Positions 5,569-15,743 of a stretch of DNA of 64,000 nucleotides are shown piece by piece. Source of the stretch: Planctomycetota bacterium (GTDB lineage: Bacteria; Planctomycetota; Planctomycetia; Pirellulales; Thermoguttaceae); NCBI GenBank assembly GCA_030612765.1, contig JAUWNG010000003.1, positions 1 to 64,000 on the forward strand, written 5' to 3'. Every line of letters starts with the position of its first letter. Position 1 is the first letter of the stretch. The position numbers were made by a program, and so were the translations under genes. Below the pieces are notes generated by a model that saw only the letters and a program-made list of their open reading frames with translations, was not told the DNA's origin and made no database searches.

Positions 5569-7842
5569 ATGTCTGAATTACAACCGGTGCGGGGGAAGAG
5601 CGTCGCCCGACCGGCCACCATTCCGGAACAGAACCTTTCGCCCCAGTTCGTTCTGGACGCGCTGAGGCGCTGGTGGATGGTGGCCGCGCCGATCGGTTTG
5701 CTTCTGGCGGCCGCGGGCGGCGCGACGGTCTACCTGCTCTTCGAGCCGGTCTACGAAGCGGCGGCCTGGTTCAAGATCGAAGAACGCACGCCCTTCCTGG
5801 CGTTCGAGACCAAGAACGAGGGGCGATCGAAGCTGTTTTTCCAAACGCAGATCGAGACGATCCGCAGTCCCTTGGTGCTCGGGCCGGTGATCAAGCGTCC
5901 GGAGATCGCCCGCTTGCCGGAAATCGCCCGGCAGCCCAGCAAGGCGGCGTGGCTGGCCAGACAAATCCGCGTGACCTCCGTGGGGAAGTCGGAGTTGTTC
6001 CGCGTTCTTTACGCCGGCCCGGACCCGACGGACGCCGCCAGCGTGGTCAACGCGGTGACGGAATCGTATTTCAAGCTCCGCGATCAGAGCGACACCAAAC
6101 GGAACCAACGGATCATCGACCTGCTGGGGCGGGAGAAGAATAAGCGTTCGAGGGAAGTGCTGCGGTTGCGCGACAACCTGCGCGACTTGGCCAAGGAGGC
6201 GACCGGCAAGGATCCCTTCTCGGGCAGGCTGGAAGCGAATTCGCTCCAGAAACACCCGCTGGCCGACCTCGAAGGCCGGCTGATCGCGGCGCAGGTGGAG
6301 CGCACGGTGTTGGAGGCAAGGATCAAGGCGACCGAGGAGGAATTGGAGGCGAAGAGGCGGGAAGGGGATTCGTCCGACGGCGGGGAGGACGTGTTGGCGT
6401 CGAAGCACGAGGCCGTCTTCCGGGATGCGATGGCCAACAAGATCATCGAGGACAGCGCGGAAGTGCAGCAGCAAAAGGCCCTGATCGCCGTCAAGCGGTC
6501 GAGGCTGATGGATGTCGGAGAGAAATCGGCCCGGGGCAAAAAGGCCGCCGCGTACGTGCGGCTGGCCGACGAGATCCGCGGCGACGAGCAGGCGCTCGAC
6601 CAATTGCGCGAAGAGTTGAAGCCGCGGGCGCGCCGCGAGGCGGAACTGGCCATCATCGCCAGGCGGACCGAGATGGGAGCGGCCAAGATAGAAAGACGGA
6701 TGGAAGAACTCGCCAAGATGCGGTCGGACCGAGACGCCTACCGCGTGATGGAGGAAATGCTTGAGAAGCGTTACAACGAACAGCGGAAAAACATGGAGCA
6801 AAGCAGCGGCGACACCATGGAGTTGCGGTTCAGGAGCGATGAGTTGATCCGAGCGGAAAAGGTATTTGAACTGATTGCGCAGCGGGCGCTGCAGCTTCAG
6901 ACGGAGCGTGGGGCGCCCGCCCGGGTCACGCTGATGCAGTCGGCGGTCCCCCCCGGCGCTCCCGTGGTGGTGTTTCCTTACCGCAACGTGGCGCTGGCCG
7001 TTCTGGCATGTTTCTGCCTGCCGTTTGCTTTGGCGGTTTTCTGGGAACGGCTGGTCGGGCGAGTCAGCAACTCCCAATCGCTGGAACGGCAGTCGAGTCT
7101 TACCGTTCTCGGCGAGATCGCCCACTTGCCGGTGCGCACTCCCATCGTTCACGGTTCCACCAGCGCTCGGATCCGGCACGACTTGAGGCTTTTCGAGGAA
7201 AGCATCGACAGTTTGCGCACGAGTCTGGCTCTGTCGGAAGAGCTTGGGGGCATGAGGGTGCTGGCGATTACCAGCGCGGCCAGCCGCGAGGGGAAGACCA
7301 GCGTCGCCTCGCAGTTGGCGGTGAGCTTCGCCCGAGCCACGGGGCAGCCGCTGCTGTTGATCGACGGCGACATGCGCTGCCCAGACATCCATAACGTGTT
7401 TGAGGTTCCCTTGGAACCGGGTCTGGCTAAGGTGCTTGGCGGCCAGTGCAGTTTGGAAGAGGCGATTGTCACAAGTTGGAGCGACCTGATACACCTGCTC
7501 CCGGCGGGGAAACTGGAAGTCAGTCCGCACAGCCTGTTGGGGAACGGGGCGTGGCAGTCGATGCTGGAGAAGATTCCCTCCTGCTATCGGTACGTGTTGA
7601 TCGATACCCCGCCAATGCTGTCCGCCAGCGAAGCGTTGGTGTTGGCGAAGGCCGCCGACGCGTCGTTGGTGTGCGTGATGCGCGACGTGAGCCGGGTCGA
7701 CCAAATCCGCAAGATCCTCGATCGGCTGTCGGCTGTCGGCAGCCGCCCCGTCGGCCTGGTGCTCAACGGGGTTCCGGCGAGAGACTATTCATATCGCTGG
7801 GGTGACTACAGTTACACGCACGAGGAAAGGCAAGGAGCCTGA
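5569..7842 (+). CDS. Wzc/GumC-like polysaccharide co-polymerase with BY-kinase domain
   Basis: A 757-residue inner-membrane protein. An N-terminal Wzz domain follows a membrane helix at about residues 34-54; the middle is a long charged coiled coil; a second membrane helix is at about 465-487. The C-terminal kinase has Walker A (SREGKTS, about 570), Walker A' (LLIDGDMRCPD, about 595) and Walker B (YVLIDTPP, about 672), and ends with a Tyr cluster (YSYRWGDYSYTHEE), the usual autophosphorylation tail. Such proteins control chain length and export of Wzy-dependent polysaccharides. It starts 17 bases after the exosortase stop and overlaps the next gene by one base (TGATG). Kinase and Wzz parts are fused, as in proteobacterial Wzc and exosortase-linked homologues. 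Confidence 0.93.
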   Translation: MSELQPVRGKSVARPATIPEQNLSPQFVLDALRRWWMVAAPIGLLLAAAGGATVYLLFEPVYEAAAWFKIEERTPFLAFETKNEGRSKLFFQTQIETIRSPLVLGPVIKRPEIARLPEIARQPSKAAWLARQIRVTSVGKSELFRVLYAGPDPTDAASVVNAVTESYFKLRDQSDTKRNQRIIDLLGREKNKRSREVLRLRDNLRDLAKEATGKDPFSGRLEANSLQKHPLADLEGRLIAAQVERTVLEARIKATEEELEAKRREGDSSDGGEDVLASKHEAVFRDAMANKIIEDSAEVQQQKALIAVKRSRLMDVGEKSARGKKAAAYVRLADEIRGDEQALDQLREELKPRARREAELAIIARRTEMGAAKIERRMEELAKMRSDRDAYRVMEEMLEKRYNEQRKNMEQSSGDTMELRFRSDELIRAEKVFELIAQRALQLQTERGAPARVTLMQSAVPPGAPVVVFPYRNVALAVLACFCLPFALAVFWERLVGRVSNSQSLERQSSLTVLGEIAHLPVRTPIVHGSTSARIRHDLRLFEESIDSLRTSLALSEELGGMRVLAITSAASREGKTSVASQLAVSFARATGQPLLLIDGDMRCPDIHNVFEVPLEPGLAKVLGGQCSLEEAIVTSWSDLIHLLPAGKLEVSPHSLLGNGAWQSMLEKIPSCYRYVLIDTPPMLSASEALVLAKAADASLVCVMRDVSRVDQIRKILDRLSAVGSRPVGLVLNGVPARDYSYRWGDYSYTHEERQGA

Positions 7843-10800
7843 TGGAACATCCGTCGGATACGAATCAATCGCCGCCGGCCGCGCGCCGGCCCTCCGTCAG
7901 GTCGAAGACCATGCGGATTTTCAACACCCGGCTGTTGGTGAAGACGTTGATCGCGGCCGCCGTCATCGGACCAGCGGCCTATTTCTGGTATGCCGCGCAA
8001 GTGAAATGGACCGCGGAGGCCATGCTCGAGCGGGCCGAAAAACTCGTTGAAGAGAAAGACGACGCCTCCGCGGCACAATATTATTTCCAGTACTTGAAGC
8101 TGCGGCCCGACGACGCCGGCGTGCAAGTCCTGCTGGCGGAGACGTTCGACCGCGCCGTCAAGGACGCGCCGTCAAAGGTCCAGGCGGTCGAATACTATTA
8201 CCAGGCGATAGGGGTGGCCCCGGCCGATAAGCGGCGCCCTCTGCACCGCCGCCTGGCCGAATTGCTGATCGAACTGCGGCGATTCGTTCCGGCGGAGGAA
8301 GAAGCTCGAGAACTACTCGAACTGGACCAAAACGATCCCCAGGGACGGCGGCTGCTGGCCCTGGCGCTCTACGGACAATCCCGTAGCGGCGCGGTGGGCC
8401 GAGACAGGGATTCCGTGCTGGTGAGCGAGGCGCTGCAGCGGGCGCGCGAACTGAATCCGGGCGACGCGGAGATCGCCGGCATCCTGGCCAACGTCTACCG
8501 CCACCAGCCGCAACTGCTCGGCGAGGAACAACAGGGCCTCTCAGACGCCGAGCGGCGGAAGTTGGCCGATCAGGTGGTCGACAACCTGGTGGCGGCCAGC
8601 CCGGATGACGCGAAGGCCCTGCTGACCCGCTACCGTTACCGCACCCGCTACCGCTTACCCGAGGCCAAGAACGATTTGGCGGCGGCGCTCGATCACAATC
8701 CCGACGATTTGGAGGTCGTCCTGCAAGCGGCTTACCAGGCGCGGCGCGACGCGGAGTCGGCGCAGCGGGAAGGCGGCGAGGCGAAGGACGTCCAAGCATA
8801 TTTCGAGCAAGCCCGCAAACACTACGAACACGCCATCGAGATTTCGCCGTCGGAGGAACCGGCATACTTGTGGCTTGGAGAGTTGTACGCCAGGCAGGGC
8901 AAGCCCGACCGCGCCGTGGAAACGTGGCGCCGCGGCCTGGAAAAAGGGAACAAAGAGAGCATCGACCTGAACTCCCGATTGGCGGGCCTGTTGATTGCAC
9001 AAGGACGGTTGGACGAGGCCGATAAGACCCTCGGCGGGCTGGAACGGACGACCGAGAGAATCGGTCCGATGCTGCCTCCGCCCGCAAAGCTGGCCCTGAA
9101 ACGCTCGAACGATTCGCTGCGGGCGAAATGGCTGGTGCGCAAGGGACGGTATCTCGAGGCGATTCCCCTGCTGCGGCGCGTGGCGGTCGGTAGGCAGAGC
9201 GCGGCAGCCGAGGTGGCGCGAAGCCTGCAAGCATGGCAATGGTTGGGGGTTGCCTACTCCGCGATCGGCCAATGGGATCAAGCGGCGTTGGCCTATGAGC
9301 AGGCCACCGCATTGGGACCGAAAATGGTTTCGCCGCGTTTGCAGGCCGCAGCCGCTTGGGCCATGGCCGGTCGGCCCGACGCGGCCGAAACCTGCTACGA
9401 GCAGGCGCTGTCGCTCGACGCCGCCCCGGAGACGTGGATCGCCTTGGCCCGCGCGCGGTTCCAACGGGAGGTTCGCGCGCCAAGGGCGGCCAGAAACTGG
9501 GATTCGTTTGACAAGGCCCTGGTTGAAGCCAAAAAATCCCACGAAGAAAAACCGTTTGCCAACGCGTGGCGGCTGAAGTTGCTTGAGGCCGACTACCTCG
9601 TCGCGCGCGGCCGGCAGCGGGAGCAGCCCGACCAGGCGATCCGCGACGCCGTCGAGTTGTGCCGCGCCGCCGAACGAGAGTATCCCGATGCGGCGGGTCT
9701 ATGGCGGGCGCTGGTCGCGGCCTACGAGCGGATCGATCGGCCCGCCGACGCCGATCGGGTTCTGAAGCGGCTGGAAGGGATGAAGGGGCAAGCCGGGGTC
9801 GCCTGTCTGTTGCAGGCCAGACTCCAGACCGGCCGCGAACAGTATGAACGGGCGCGAAAGACGTTGACCGCGGGCTTGGAGACGTTGCCGGACGAGATGC
9901 GCCCCGCCCTGCGGCGTGAATTCGTCCGGGTTGCGCTCCGTGAAGGCCGGCCGGACCAGATGCGCGAGCAATTGCTCGAGCTTCACCAACAGGAACCGAC
10001 AAATCTGAAACCGGTGATCCGGCTCGTGGAACTGGCCTTTGAAGCGGGGAAGTTCCCCGAAATCGAACGGTGGGAAAAGGAGCTACGCAAGCTAGAAGGC
10101 CCGGACGGCCTGTTCTGGCGGTTTTATCAAGCCCGCCGCTTGTTGGCCGAGGCAAGAGGCCCCGACGACGCCAAGCTCATCCAAGCGTCCAAGCTGCAAA
10201 CATTCATTCAGAATCAGCGTCCGGCGTGGCCAAAAGCCTACTTGCTCCTGGGGCTGTTGTCGGAGGCCCGCGGCAAGTTTGAACGGGCGGCGGAAGCGTA
10301 TCAAGAGGCGGTCCGCCTGGGCGAGCGGCTGCCCTTGGCCTACCAACGGCTGGTCTCCTTGTTGCTGCAGATGGACCGGGTCGACGAGGCGGACCACTAC
10401 TTGCTGTTGATGCAAGATCAAATCGCGCCCTCGGAAACGCTGTCTTCTCTGGAAATGGTCGTCGCCGCAAGGCGCGGGCAGATCGATCGCGCGCTGGAAA
10501 CGGCCCGCCGCGGGGTACAGCAGCGTCCCGAGGATCCGATCGCACGCCTGTGGCTGGGCCAGATGCTGCTGGCCGGCGACAAGATCGAAGACGCCGAAAC
10601 CACACTGAAGAAGGCGGTTGAGCTGGCGCCCGGCGACACGCGCACCCTCGGCGGACTGTTTGGTTTCTATATCCGCACAAACCGGCCCACTCGAGCCCGC
10701 GAAACACTCCAAGAGATTATCGAGAACGAGAAACTAAGTGAAACTCAGCGGGCGTCGATCCTGGCGCGAGGGTACGAGTTGTTGGGCGACTGGGAGCAAG

Positions 10801-12287
10801 CCAAGGCCAACTACCGGAAGGCGGCGCGGCTGGATGCGGACGACGCGGCGGCCCAACTTCGGCTGGCCAGGTATCTGCTGCGAACCAGCGCCGGCGAGGA
10901 CCGCTCGGAGCCAGAGCAATTGCTCCGCGGCGTGCTCGAGCGTTGGCCCGATTCCAGCCCCGCGCGATGGATGCTGGCCGAGTTGCTGGTGGAGCGCGGC
11001 GGCGAACAGCAGTGGCAGGAAGCGCAGCGATTGGTAGAGGAGGCGGGCAAGGACCGCACCGTGCCGGAGGTCGGCCGCCGTGTGCAGGCGATGTTGTTGA
11101 CGCGACGCGGCGGAAAAGAAAATCTCGCCAAGGCAAAGCAAATCCTCGAGGAATTGGTCGTGAGCGCCAAGAAAGCCGTCGCCTCGGATCGGCAGTGGCT
11201 GGCCCGGCTTTACGAGATCGACGGCAAGGTGGAATCGGCCCGCCGGCAGTACTTGAAATTGGTGACTCGCGAGAACCCGAGCGCCGCCCACTTGGCTTCC
11301 TACGTCGAGTTGCTCCTGCGCCACGATCTGTTCGACGAGGCCGATCCGTGGCTGAAAAAGCTGGAGGCGCTCTTGCCCGACAAGTTGGGCACGACGACGT
11401 TGCGGGCCCACTGGCTCCGCGGCAAAGGCCAATCCGCGAAAATCGAGCCCCTGGTGGAAGCCCTGGCCGAGAAATTCTTAAAAGACTTGGCAAAGAACAA
11501 ACCACGGGAGGCGGAACTCTCCTTGAGGGTAGGCAATCTGTACTCCACGGTGGACCAGAATCAGGCGGCGGAGCGATGGTATCGCCGGCTGGTCGCACTG
11601 GCGCCGGAACGATACGAACCGCTGGCAAGTGCGCTGGCGCGGCAAGGTCGGACGCGGGAGGCCGTCGAACTTTGTCGCGGCGCGGCAATATCCGACACCT
11701 CCACGCGGCCTGCCCTGATCTTGGCGGTGGTACTGCTGACGGGTAATCCATCCGCGGAAGATTTCCAGCTCGCCGAGCCGATGTTGGCCAAAGCCGCCGC
11801 GGACCACAAAGACGACGTGGACCTGCTGTCGGCCTTGGCCGGCGTCCGAGTGGTCCAGCAGCGGATCGATGAGGCGACCGGCTTGTTCCGACGGGTTCTG
11901 ACGCTGAAACCAACGGACGTCGCCACGTTGAACAACCTGGCGACCTTGCTGGCGGAGCAACCCGGCAAGAGGCAGGAAGCGCTCGAATACATCGAGCGTG
12001 CGATACGGATTGTCGGGCCGCAACCGGGATTGCTGGACACCAAGGGAATGATCTTTGTGTTCGAGGACAAGCCGGACGAGGCCGTGCCGCTGTTGGAGGA
12101 GGCGGCCGCGACGCCCCAGGCCGATCCGCGATACCATTTTCATCTCGCGGTGGCCTACGATCGGGCCGGAGAGGCCGAGAAGGCCCGCGCCGCCTTCCTC
12201 GCTGCTCGCAAGGGAAATCTTACTCGCCAGGTGCTGACGCCGTTGGACCGGCAAATGTTGGCCGATTTGGAAAAGAAGTTCGACTGA
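7842..12287 (+). CDS. giant TPR-repeat protein of the exosortase/EPS locus
   Basis: A 1481-residue protein with one N-terminal membrane helix (about residues 30-48, after a short basic cytoplasmic tail) and then tetratricopeptide repeats over almost its whole length (recognisable units such as AYLWLGELYARQGKPDRAVETW and DVATLNNLATLLAEQPG). The repeats probably form a periplasmic superhelix that scaffolds the export or polymerisation machinery, like the TPR proteins (PrsT-type) seen in exosortase polysaccharide loci. The ATG at 7842 overlaps the kinase stop. Large antisense open frames inside it are codon-bias shadows. The scaffold role is inferred. Confidence 0.88.
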   Translation: MEHPSDTNQSPPAARRPSVRSKTMRIFNTRLLVKTLIAAAVIGPAAYFWYAAQVKWTAEAMLERAEKLVEEKDDASAAQYYFQYLKLRPDDAGVQVLLAETFDRAVKDAPSKVQAVEYYYQAIGVAPADKRRPLHRRLAELLIELRRFVPAEEEARELLELDQNDPQGRRLLALALYGQSRSGAVGRDRDSVLVSEALQRARELNPGDAEIAGILANVYRHQPQLLGEEQQGLSDAERRKLADQVVDNLVAASPDDAKALLTRYRYRTRYRLPEAKNDLAAALDHNPDDLEVVLQAAYQARRDAESAQREGGEAKDVQAYFEQARKHYEHAIEISPSEEPAYLWLGELYARQGKPDRAVETWRRGLEKGNKESIDLNSRLAGLLIAQGRLDEADKTLGGLERTTERIGPMLPPPAKLALKRSNDSLRAKWLVRKGRYLEAIPLLRRVAVGRQSAAAEVARSLQAWQWLGVAYSAIGQWDQAALAYEQATALGPKMVSPRLQAAAAWAMAGRPDAAETCYEQALSLDAAPETWIALARARFQREVRAPRAARNWDSFDKALVEAKKSHEEKPFANAWRLKLLEADYLVARGRQREQPDQAIRDAVELCRAAEREYPDAAGLWRALVAAYERIDRPADADRVLKRLEGMKGQAGVACLLQARLQTGREQYERARKTLTAGLETLPDEMRPALRREFVRVALREGRPDQMREQLLELHQQEPTNLKPVIRLVELAFEAGKFPEIERWEKELRKLEGPDGLFWRFYQARRLLAEARGPDDAKLIQASKLQTFIQNQRPAWPKAYLLLGLLSEARGKFERAAEAYQEAVRLGERLPLAYQRLVSLLLQMDRVDEADHYLLLMQDQIAPSETLSSLEMVVAARRGQIDRALETARRGVQQRPEDPIARLWLGQMLLAGDKIEDAETTLKKAVELAPGDTRTLGGLFGFYIRTNRPTRARETLQEIIENEKLSETQRASILARGYELLGDWEQAKANYRKAARLDADDAAAQLRLARYLLRTSAGEDRSEPEQLLRGVLERWPDSSPARWMLAELLVERGGEQQWQEAQRLVEEAGKDRTVPEVGRRVQAMLLTRRGGKENLAKAKQILEELVVSAKKAVASDRQWLARLYEIDGKVESARRQYLKLVTRENPSAAHLASYVELLLRHDLFDEADPWLKKLEALLPDKLGTTTLRAHWLRGKGQSAKIEPLVEALAEKFLKDLAKNKPREAELSLRVGNLYSTVDQNQAAERWYRRLVALAPERYEPLASALARQGRTREAVELCRGAAISDTSTRPALILAVVLLTGNPSAEDFQLAEPMLAKAAADHKDDVDLLSALAGVRVVQQRIDEATGLFRRVLTLKPTDVATLNNLATLLAEQPGKRQEALEYIERAIRIVGPQPGLLDTKGMIFVFEDKPDEAVPLLEEAAATPQADPRYHFHLAVAYDRAGEAEKARAAFLAARKGNLTRQVLTPLDRQMLADLEKKFD

Positions 12288-12288
12288 T

Positions 12289-12954
12289 ATGAAACATCGT
12301 TGGTTCTTGTCGGGAATCGTTCTGATCGCCGCCGTGACGATCCTTTCCGGCGTCCTTCATGGACGCATGCGCAATCGCTGGGGACCGTCGCCCGATACAC
12401 TCTCCGCCGCCAACAAGCTGGCGGAGATACCATCTCAGTTTGGGGACTGGCGTTTGCAATCGTCCGGAGAATTGGGCGAGACGGCGTCGAACATGCTGGA
12501 GTGCGCGGGGTACATTATCCGCAATTACGAGAACCAGGCAACCGGCAACGTCGTTGGCTTAACACTCCTGCTCGGGCCCCCGGGGCCGATCTCGGTCCAC
12601 ATCCCCGAAGTGTGTTTCGGCACCAGAAACTACAAGAGCCTTGGTGAACGAAAGCGGGCGGTAGTCCCCCGCGAGGGAGGAGCGGACGACGAATTTTGGA
12701 CCCTGAACTACAAAGCCAACAACCTCCGTGGGGATTTGCTCCGGGTGTACTACGCGTGGACCACCGGCGACCGCTGGTCGGCCGTGAACGATCCTCGCTT
12801 CAAGTTCGCCGGGCAACCATATCTGTACAAGATTCAGCTTTCCTGTCGACTACAACCGGGGACAAACGTGCAGTCCTACGATCCCTGCCGCGAGTTCCTC
12901 GAAGAATTTCTGCCGGCGGCCGGGAAGTGTTTGATCGAGCCTTCGAGCAACTAA
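12289..12954 (+). CDS. epsI: EpsI-like exosortase-associated protein (DUF3485)
   Basis: A 221-residue protein with an N-terminal membrane helix (about residues 5-22) followed by a soluble domain. The motif SVHIPEVCF at about residue 104 and the YYAWTTGDRW region match the EpsI/DUF3485 family, which is either fused to exosortases or encoded beside them. Its biochemical role is not established. Here it is a separate gene starting one base after the TPR-gene stop, which ties it to the same transcript as the exosortase. Length is normal for a stand-alone EpsI domain. Confidence 0.85.
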   Translation: MKHRWFLSGIVLIAAVTILSGVLHGRMRNRWGPSPDTLSAANKLAEIPSQFGDWRLQSSGELGETASNMLECAGYIIRNYENQATGNVVGLTLLLGPPGPISVHIPEVCFGTRNYKSLGERKRAVVPREGGADDEFWTLNYKANNLRGDLLRVYYAWTTGDRWSAVNDPRFKFAGQPYLYKIQLSCRLQPGTNVQSYDPCREFLEEFLPAAGKCLIEPSSN

Positions 12955-13000
12955 TACACGGTATACAGTCCACCAAGGTCATCATTGCGGGAGCACCATC

Positions 13001-13900
13001 ATGTCGGGCACGAACAGTAGCACAATCGCACGGAAACCCCGCCGCACCGTCGCCGCGCCCTCTTGGCGAGTACCGACGGCTGATCCTCTGCGTCCTCCGG
13101 CGTACTTTCGCTGGAAGGTAATTCTCGACCGCACGCTAGCGGCCTTACTGCTGGCGCCGGGGCTACCGATGATCGTTCTGATGGTTCTACTGGTCCGTTT
13201 GACTTCGCGAGGCCCGGGCATCTTCCGTCAGATTCGCGTCGGCCAGCGCGGCCGGAAGTTCAAGATGTACAAAATCCGCACCATGCGTCACGACGCCGAG
13301 TCCGCCAGCGGCCCGGTGTGGACCCAGGCGCGCGATCCGCGGGTCACACTGGTCGGTAGAGTGCTTCGCAAGTTCCATCTGGATGAGTTCCCCCAACTTC
13401 TGAACGTGCTGAAAGGGGAAATGTCGCTGATCGGGCCGCGCCCCGAGCGGCCGGAGTTCGTCCACGTGTTGGCCGAGGCGATTCCGGGCTATCTGAACCG
13501 GCTTGTCGTGCCGCCGGGCGTCACGGGGCTGGCACAACTCAATCTTCCTCCGGACACCGATCTGGATAGCGTGCGCCGCAAATTGGTGCTGGATTGCGAG
13601 TACATCCGTCGGGCCGGGCCGTGGCTCGATATTCGCCTCTCCTCGGGTACTTTGCTGCGGATGTTCAAAGTGCCCGAACGCTGGCTGCTGCTCGTTTTCG
13701 GCCTTCGCAGAGAGGTGACGATTCCGGCAATTCCAGAGGGTGTGTCGTCCGGCGGAAATGGCAACGGCTCGGATCATGCCCCTGCCACGCCAACGAGCGT
13801 CCTCATTCAGGCCGCCGCGAAGTCGACCGACGACAACGGCCATCACGGCCATCAACGCAAGGACGCCCATGCTCGTCATGTCCCAGTCAAGCCGCGTTAA
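13001..13900 (+). CDS. lipid-linked sugar transferase (PglC/WcaJ-type initiator)
   Basis: A 299-residue monotopic phosphoglycosyl transferase of the bacterial sugar transferase family (PF02397). It has the membrane-embedded N-terminal segment (about residues 38-66), the motif KMYKIRTM, the catalytic Asp-Glu pair in FHLDEFPQLLNVLKGEMSLIGPRPERP and the conserved PGVTGLAQ. It probably transfers a sugar-1-phosphate to undecaprenyl phosphate, starting the repeat unit. It lacks the four-helix N-terminal domain of full WcaJ proteins. The ATG at 13001 follows a GGGAG site. The last 40 residues are low-complexity. Confidence 0.92.
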   Translation: MSGTNSSTIARKPRRTVAAPSWRVPTADPLRPPAYFRWKVILDRTLAALLLAPGLPMIVLMVLLVRLTSRGPGIFRQIRVGQRGRKFKMYKIRTMRHDAESASGPVWTQARDPRVTLVGRVLRKFHLDEFPQLLNVLKGEMSLIGPRPERPEFVHVLAEAIPGYLNRLVVPPGVTGLAQLNLPPDTDLDSVRRKLVLDCEYIRRAGPWLDIRLSSGTLLRMFKVPERWLLLVFGLRREVTIPAIPEGVSSGGNGNGSDHAPATPTSVLIQAAAKSTDDNGHHGHQRKDAHARHVPVKPR

Positions 13901-13914
13901 AGGCCGCCTCAAAA

Positions 13915-14742
13915 ATGCTCAACGTCTTTACGGTCGATGTCGAGGACTACTTTCAGGTCTCGGCGTTCGAGAAACACGTCCGCCGCGACCAATGGGGCCA
14001 GTGGGAGAGCCGAGTGGTATCCAACACCCATCGCATCCTCCAATTACTCGACCGTCATCATGTCCGAGCCACGTTCTTCGTCCTCGGCTGGGTGGCCCAG
14101 CGCCATCCCCGGCTGGTGCGCGAGATTCACGCTTGCGGGCACGAGGTCGGTTCCCACGGCTACTGGCACCGTCTGGTCTATCAACAGACGCCGGAAGAGT
14201 TCCGCACCGACCTGCGGCGGTCGCGCGACGCACTGCAAGAGACCCTTGGCCGGCCGGTGACCGCGTACCGGGCCGCCAGCTTCTCAATCACCAGGCAATC
14301 GCTTTGGGCGCTGGAAATCCTGGTTGAGGAAGGATTTCTGGCGGACTCGAGCGTCTTTCCCATCCGCCACGACCGCTACGGCATCCCCGACGCCGAGCCG
14401 GGGCCGCACCGGCTCGAAACTCCGGCTGGCTCGCTGTGGGAGTTCCCGCCGTCGGTGGCGAGGTTTGCCGGGATGAACTTGCCGGTGGGCGGCGGCGGAT
14501 ACTTCCGCCTCTCTCCGCTGCCCTGGACCCTCTTCTGCCTTCGTCGGATCAACCGTGTCCGGCGACAACCGTTTGTGTTCTACGTGCATCCTTGGGAACT
14601 CGACCCCGAACAACCCCGCATCCGCGCGGCATCGCGAACGTCCCGCTTTCGACACTGCGTGGGGCTATCAAGGAACGAAGCCAAACTCGATGGCTTGCTA
14701 CGAAGTTTCCCCTTTGGACGATTGTGCGATGCTGTCTGTTAG
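13915..14742 (+). CDS. polysaccharide deacetylase, XrtA-type (with DUF3473 tail)
   Basis: A 275-residue NodB-fold deacetylase. It begins MLNVFTVDVEDYFQV with the metal/catalytic Asp pair, has the His ligands in HEVGSHGYWH, and ends with the DUF3473 signature PFVFYVHPWELDPEQPRI. This is the architecture of deacetylases in exosortase EPS loci. It likely removes N-acetyl groups from the growing or exported polymer. The ATG at 13915 lies 15 bases after the sugar transferase stop; the frame is open upstream to 13594 within that gene, which I reject. The 3' end overlaps the next gene by 14 bases. Confidence 0.9.
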   Translation: MLNVFTVDVEDYFQVSAFEKHVRRDQWGQWESRVVSNTHRILQLLDRHHVRATFFVLGWVAQRHPRLVREIHACGHEVGSHGYWHRLVYQQTPEEFRTDLRRSRDALQETLGRPVTAYRAASFSITRQSLWALEILVEEGFLADSSVFPIRHDRYGIPDAEPGPHRLETPAGSLWEFPPSVARFAGMNLPVGGGGYFRLSPLPWTLFCLRRINRVRRQPFVFYVHPWELDPEQPRIRAASRTSRFRHCVGLSRNEAKLDGLLRSFPFGRLCDAVC

Positions 14743-15730
14743 TGTGATTATGCCCGTGCGGAACGAGGCCCAGTGGATCGAGCGCACCTTGAGTCAATTG
14801 ATCGCACAAGACTACGATCCCGACCGGTTTGAGATCCTCGTCATCGACGGCCAATCCACCGACGGCACGCCCGAGTTGATCGGGCGACTGGCCGCTTTGC
14901 ACGAAAACGTCCGTCTGTTGAACAATCCCCGGCGGCTCTCCAGCGCTGCCCGAAACATCGGCATTCGCCATGCCCGAGGAGACGTGGTGGTGATTGTCGA
15001 CGGCCACTGCGAGTTCGAGGACGATCGCTACTTGCGCAAGTTGGCGGCCGCCTTCGAGCGGAGCGGCGCCGACTGCATCGGCCGCCCGCAACCGCTGGAC
15101 ATTTCAGGCGCCAGTTCGCTTCAGCGGGCAATTGCCGCCGCCCGGTCGTCGCGGCTGGGCCATCACCCCGATTCCCACGTCTACTCGTCCGAGGAAGGTT
15201 TCGTACCCGCCGAGAGCGTGGCCGTGGCCTACCGCCGCTCGGTGTTCGATACTGTCGGCTATTTCGACGAGACCTTCGACGCCTGCGAGGACGTGGAGTT
15301 GAACCACCGCATCGACCGAGCCGGGCTGCGTTGTTTTTTCACACCCGAGGTTGCGGTCCGCTACGCCCCCCGCGACAGTCTCGGCGGCCTGTTCCGCCAG
15401 TTGGTCCGCTACGGCCGCGGCCGCGTGCGGCTGCTGCGAAAGCATCCAGCTACGTTTGCGGTGCGGAGTCTGATACCACTGCTATTCGTGGTGGGACTCA
15501 TCGTGGGTCTGCCGCTGGGCTTTGCCACGACCTGGTTGGCCCTCGTGTACATCGCGGCCTTGGGTACCTATACAACGGTTGTTCTGATGGGCGCCTCGTG
15601 GATCGGTTTCCGCTCAGGCAACAGTCGCCTCTGCCCCTGGTTGCCGCTGGTGTTTCTCGCAATCCATGTCGCCTCGGGGACGGGGATGCTTCTGGAACTG
15701 TTCCGACCAGCAGGACAGCGCCGTGGATAA
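14729..15730 (+). CDS. family 2 glycosyltransferase (ExoA-like)
   Basis: A 333-residue GT-A enzyme. It starts MLSVSVIMPVRNEAQWIERTL, has nucleotide-sugar motifs LVIDGQSTDGT and VVIVDGHCEF (DGH in the DXD position) and the acceptor-site EDVELNHRI, and ends in three or four hydrophobic helices (from about residue 255), as in succinoglycan ExoA-type transferases. It probably adds a sugar to the lipid-linked intermediate on the cytoplasmic face. The ATG at 14729 overlaps the deacetylase end by 14 bases, so the genes are coupled. Confidence 0.9.
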   Translation: MLSVSVIMPVRNEAQWIERTLSQLIAQDYDPDRFEILVIDGQSTDGTPELIGRLAALHENVRLLNNPRRLSSAARNIGIRHARGDVVVIVDGHCEFEDDRYLRKLAAAFERSGADCIGRPQPLDISGASSLQRAIAAARSSRLGHHPDSHVYSSEEGFVPAESVAVAYRRSVFDTVGYFDETFDACEDVELNHRIDRAGLRCFFTPEVAVRYAPRDSLGGLFRQLVRYGRGRVRLLRKHPATFAVRSLIPLLFVVGLIVGLPLGFATTWLALVYIAALGTYTTVVLMGASWIGFRSGNSRLCPWLPLVFLAIHVASGTGMLLELFRPAGQRRG

Positions 15731-15743
15731 TGTGGAAAAACCA

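Noticed and set aside
8158-10155. very long antisense frame inside the TPR gene
   Set aside because: It mirrors the GC-rich third positions of the real gene; the TPR protein has clear repeat structure and operon context.
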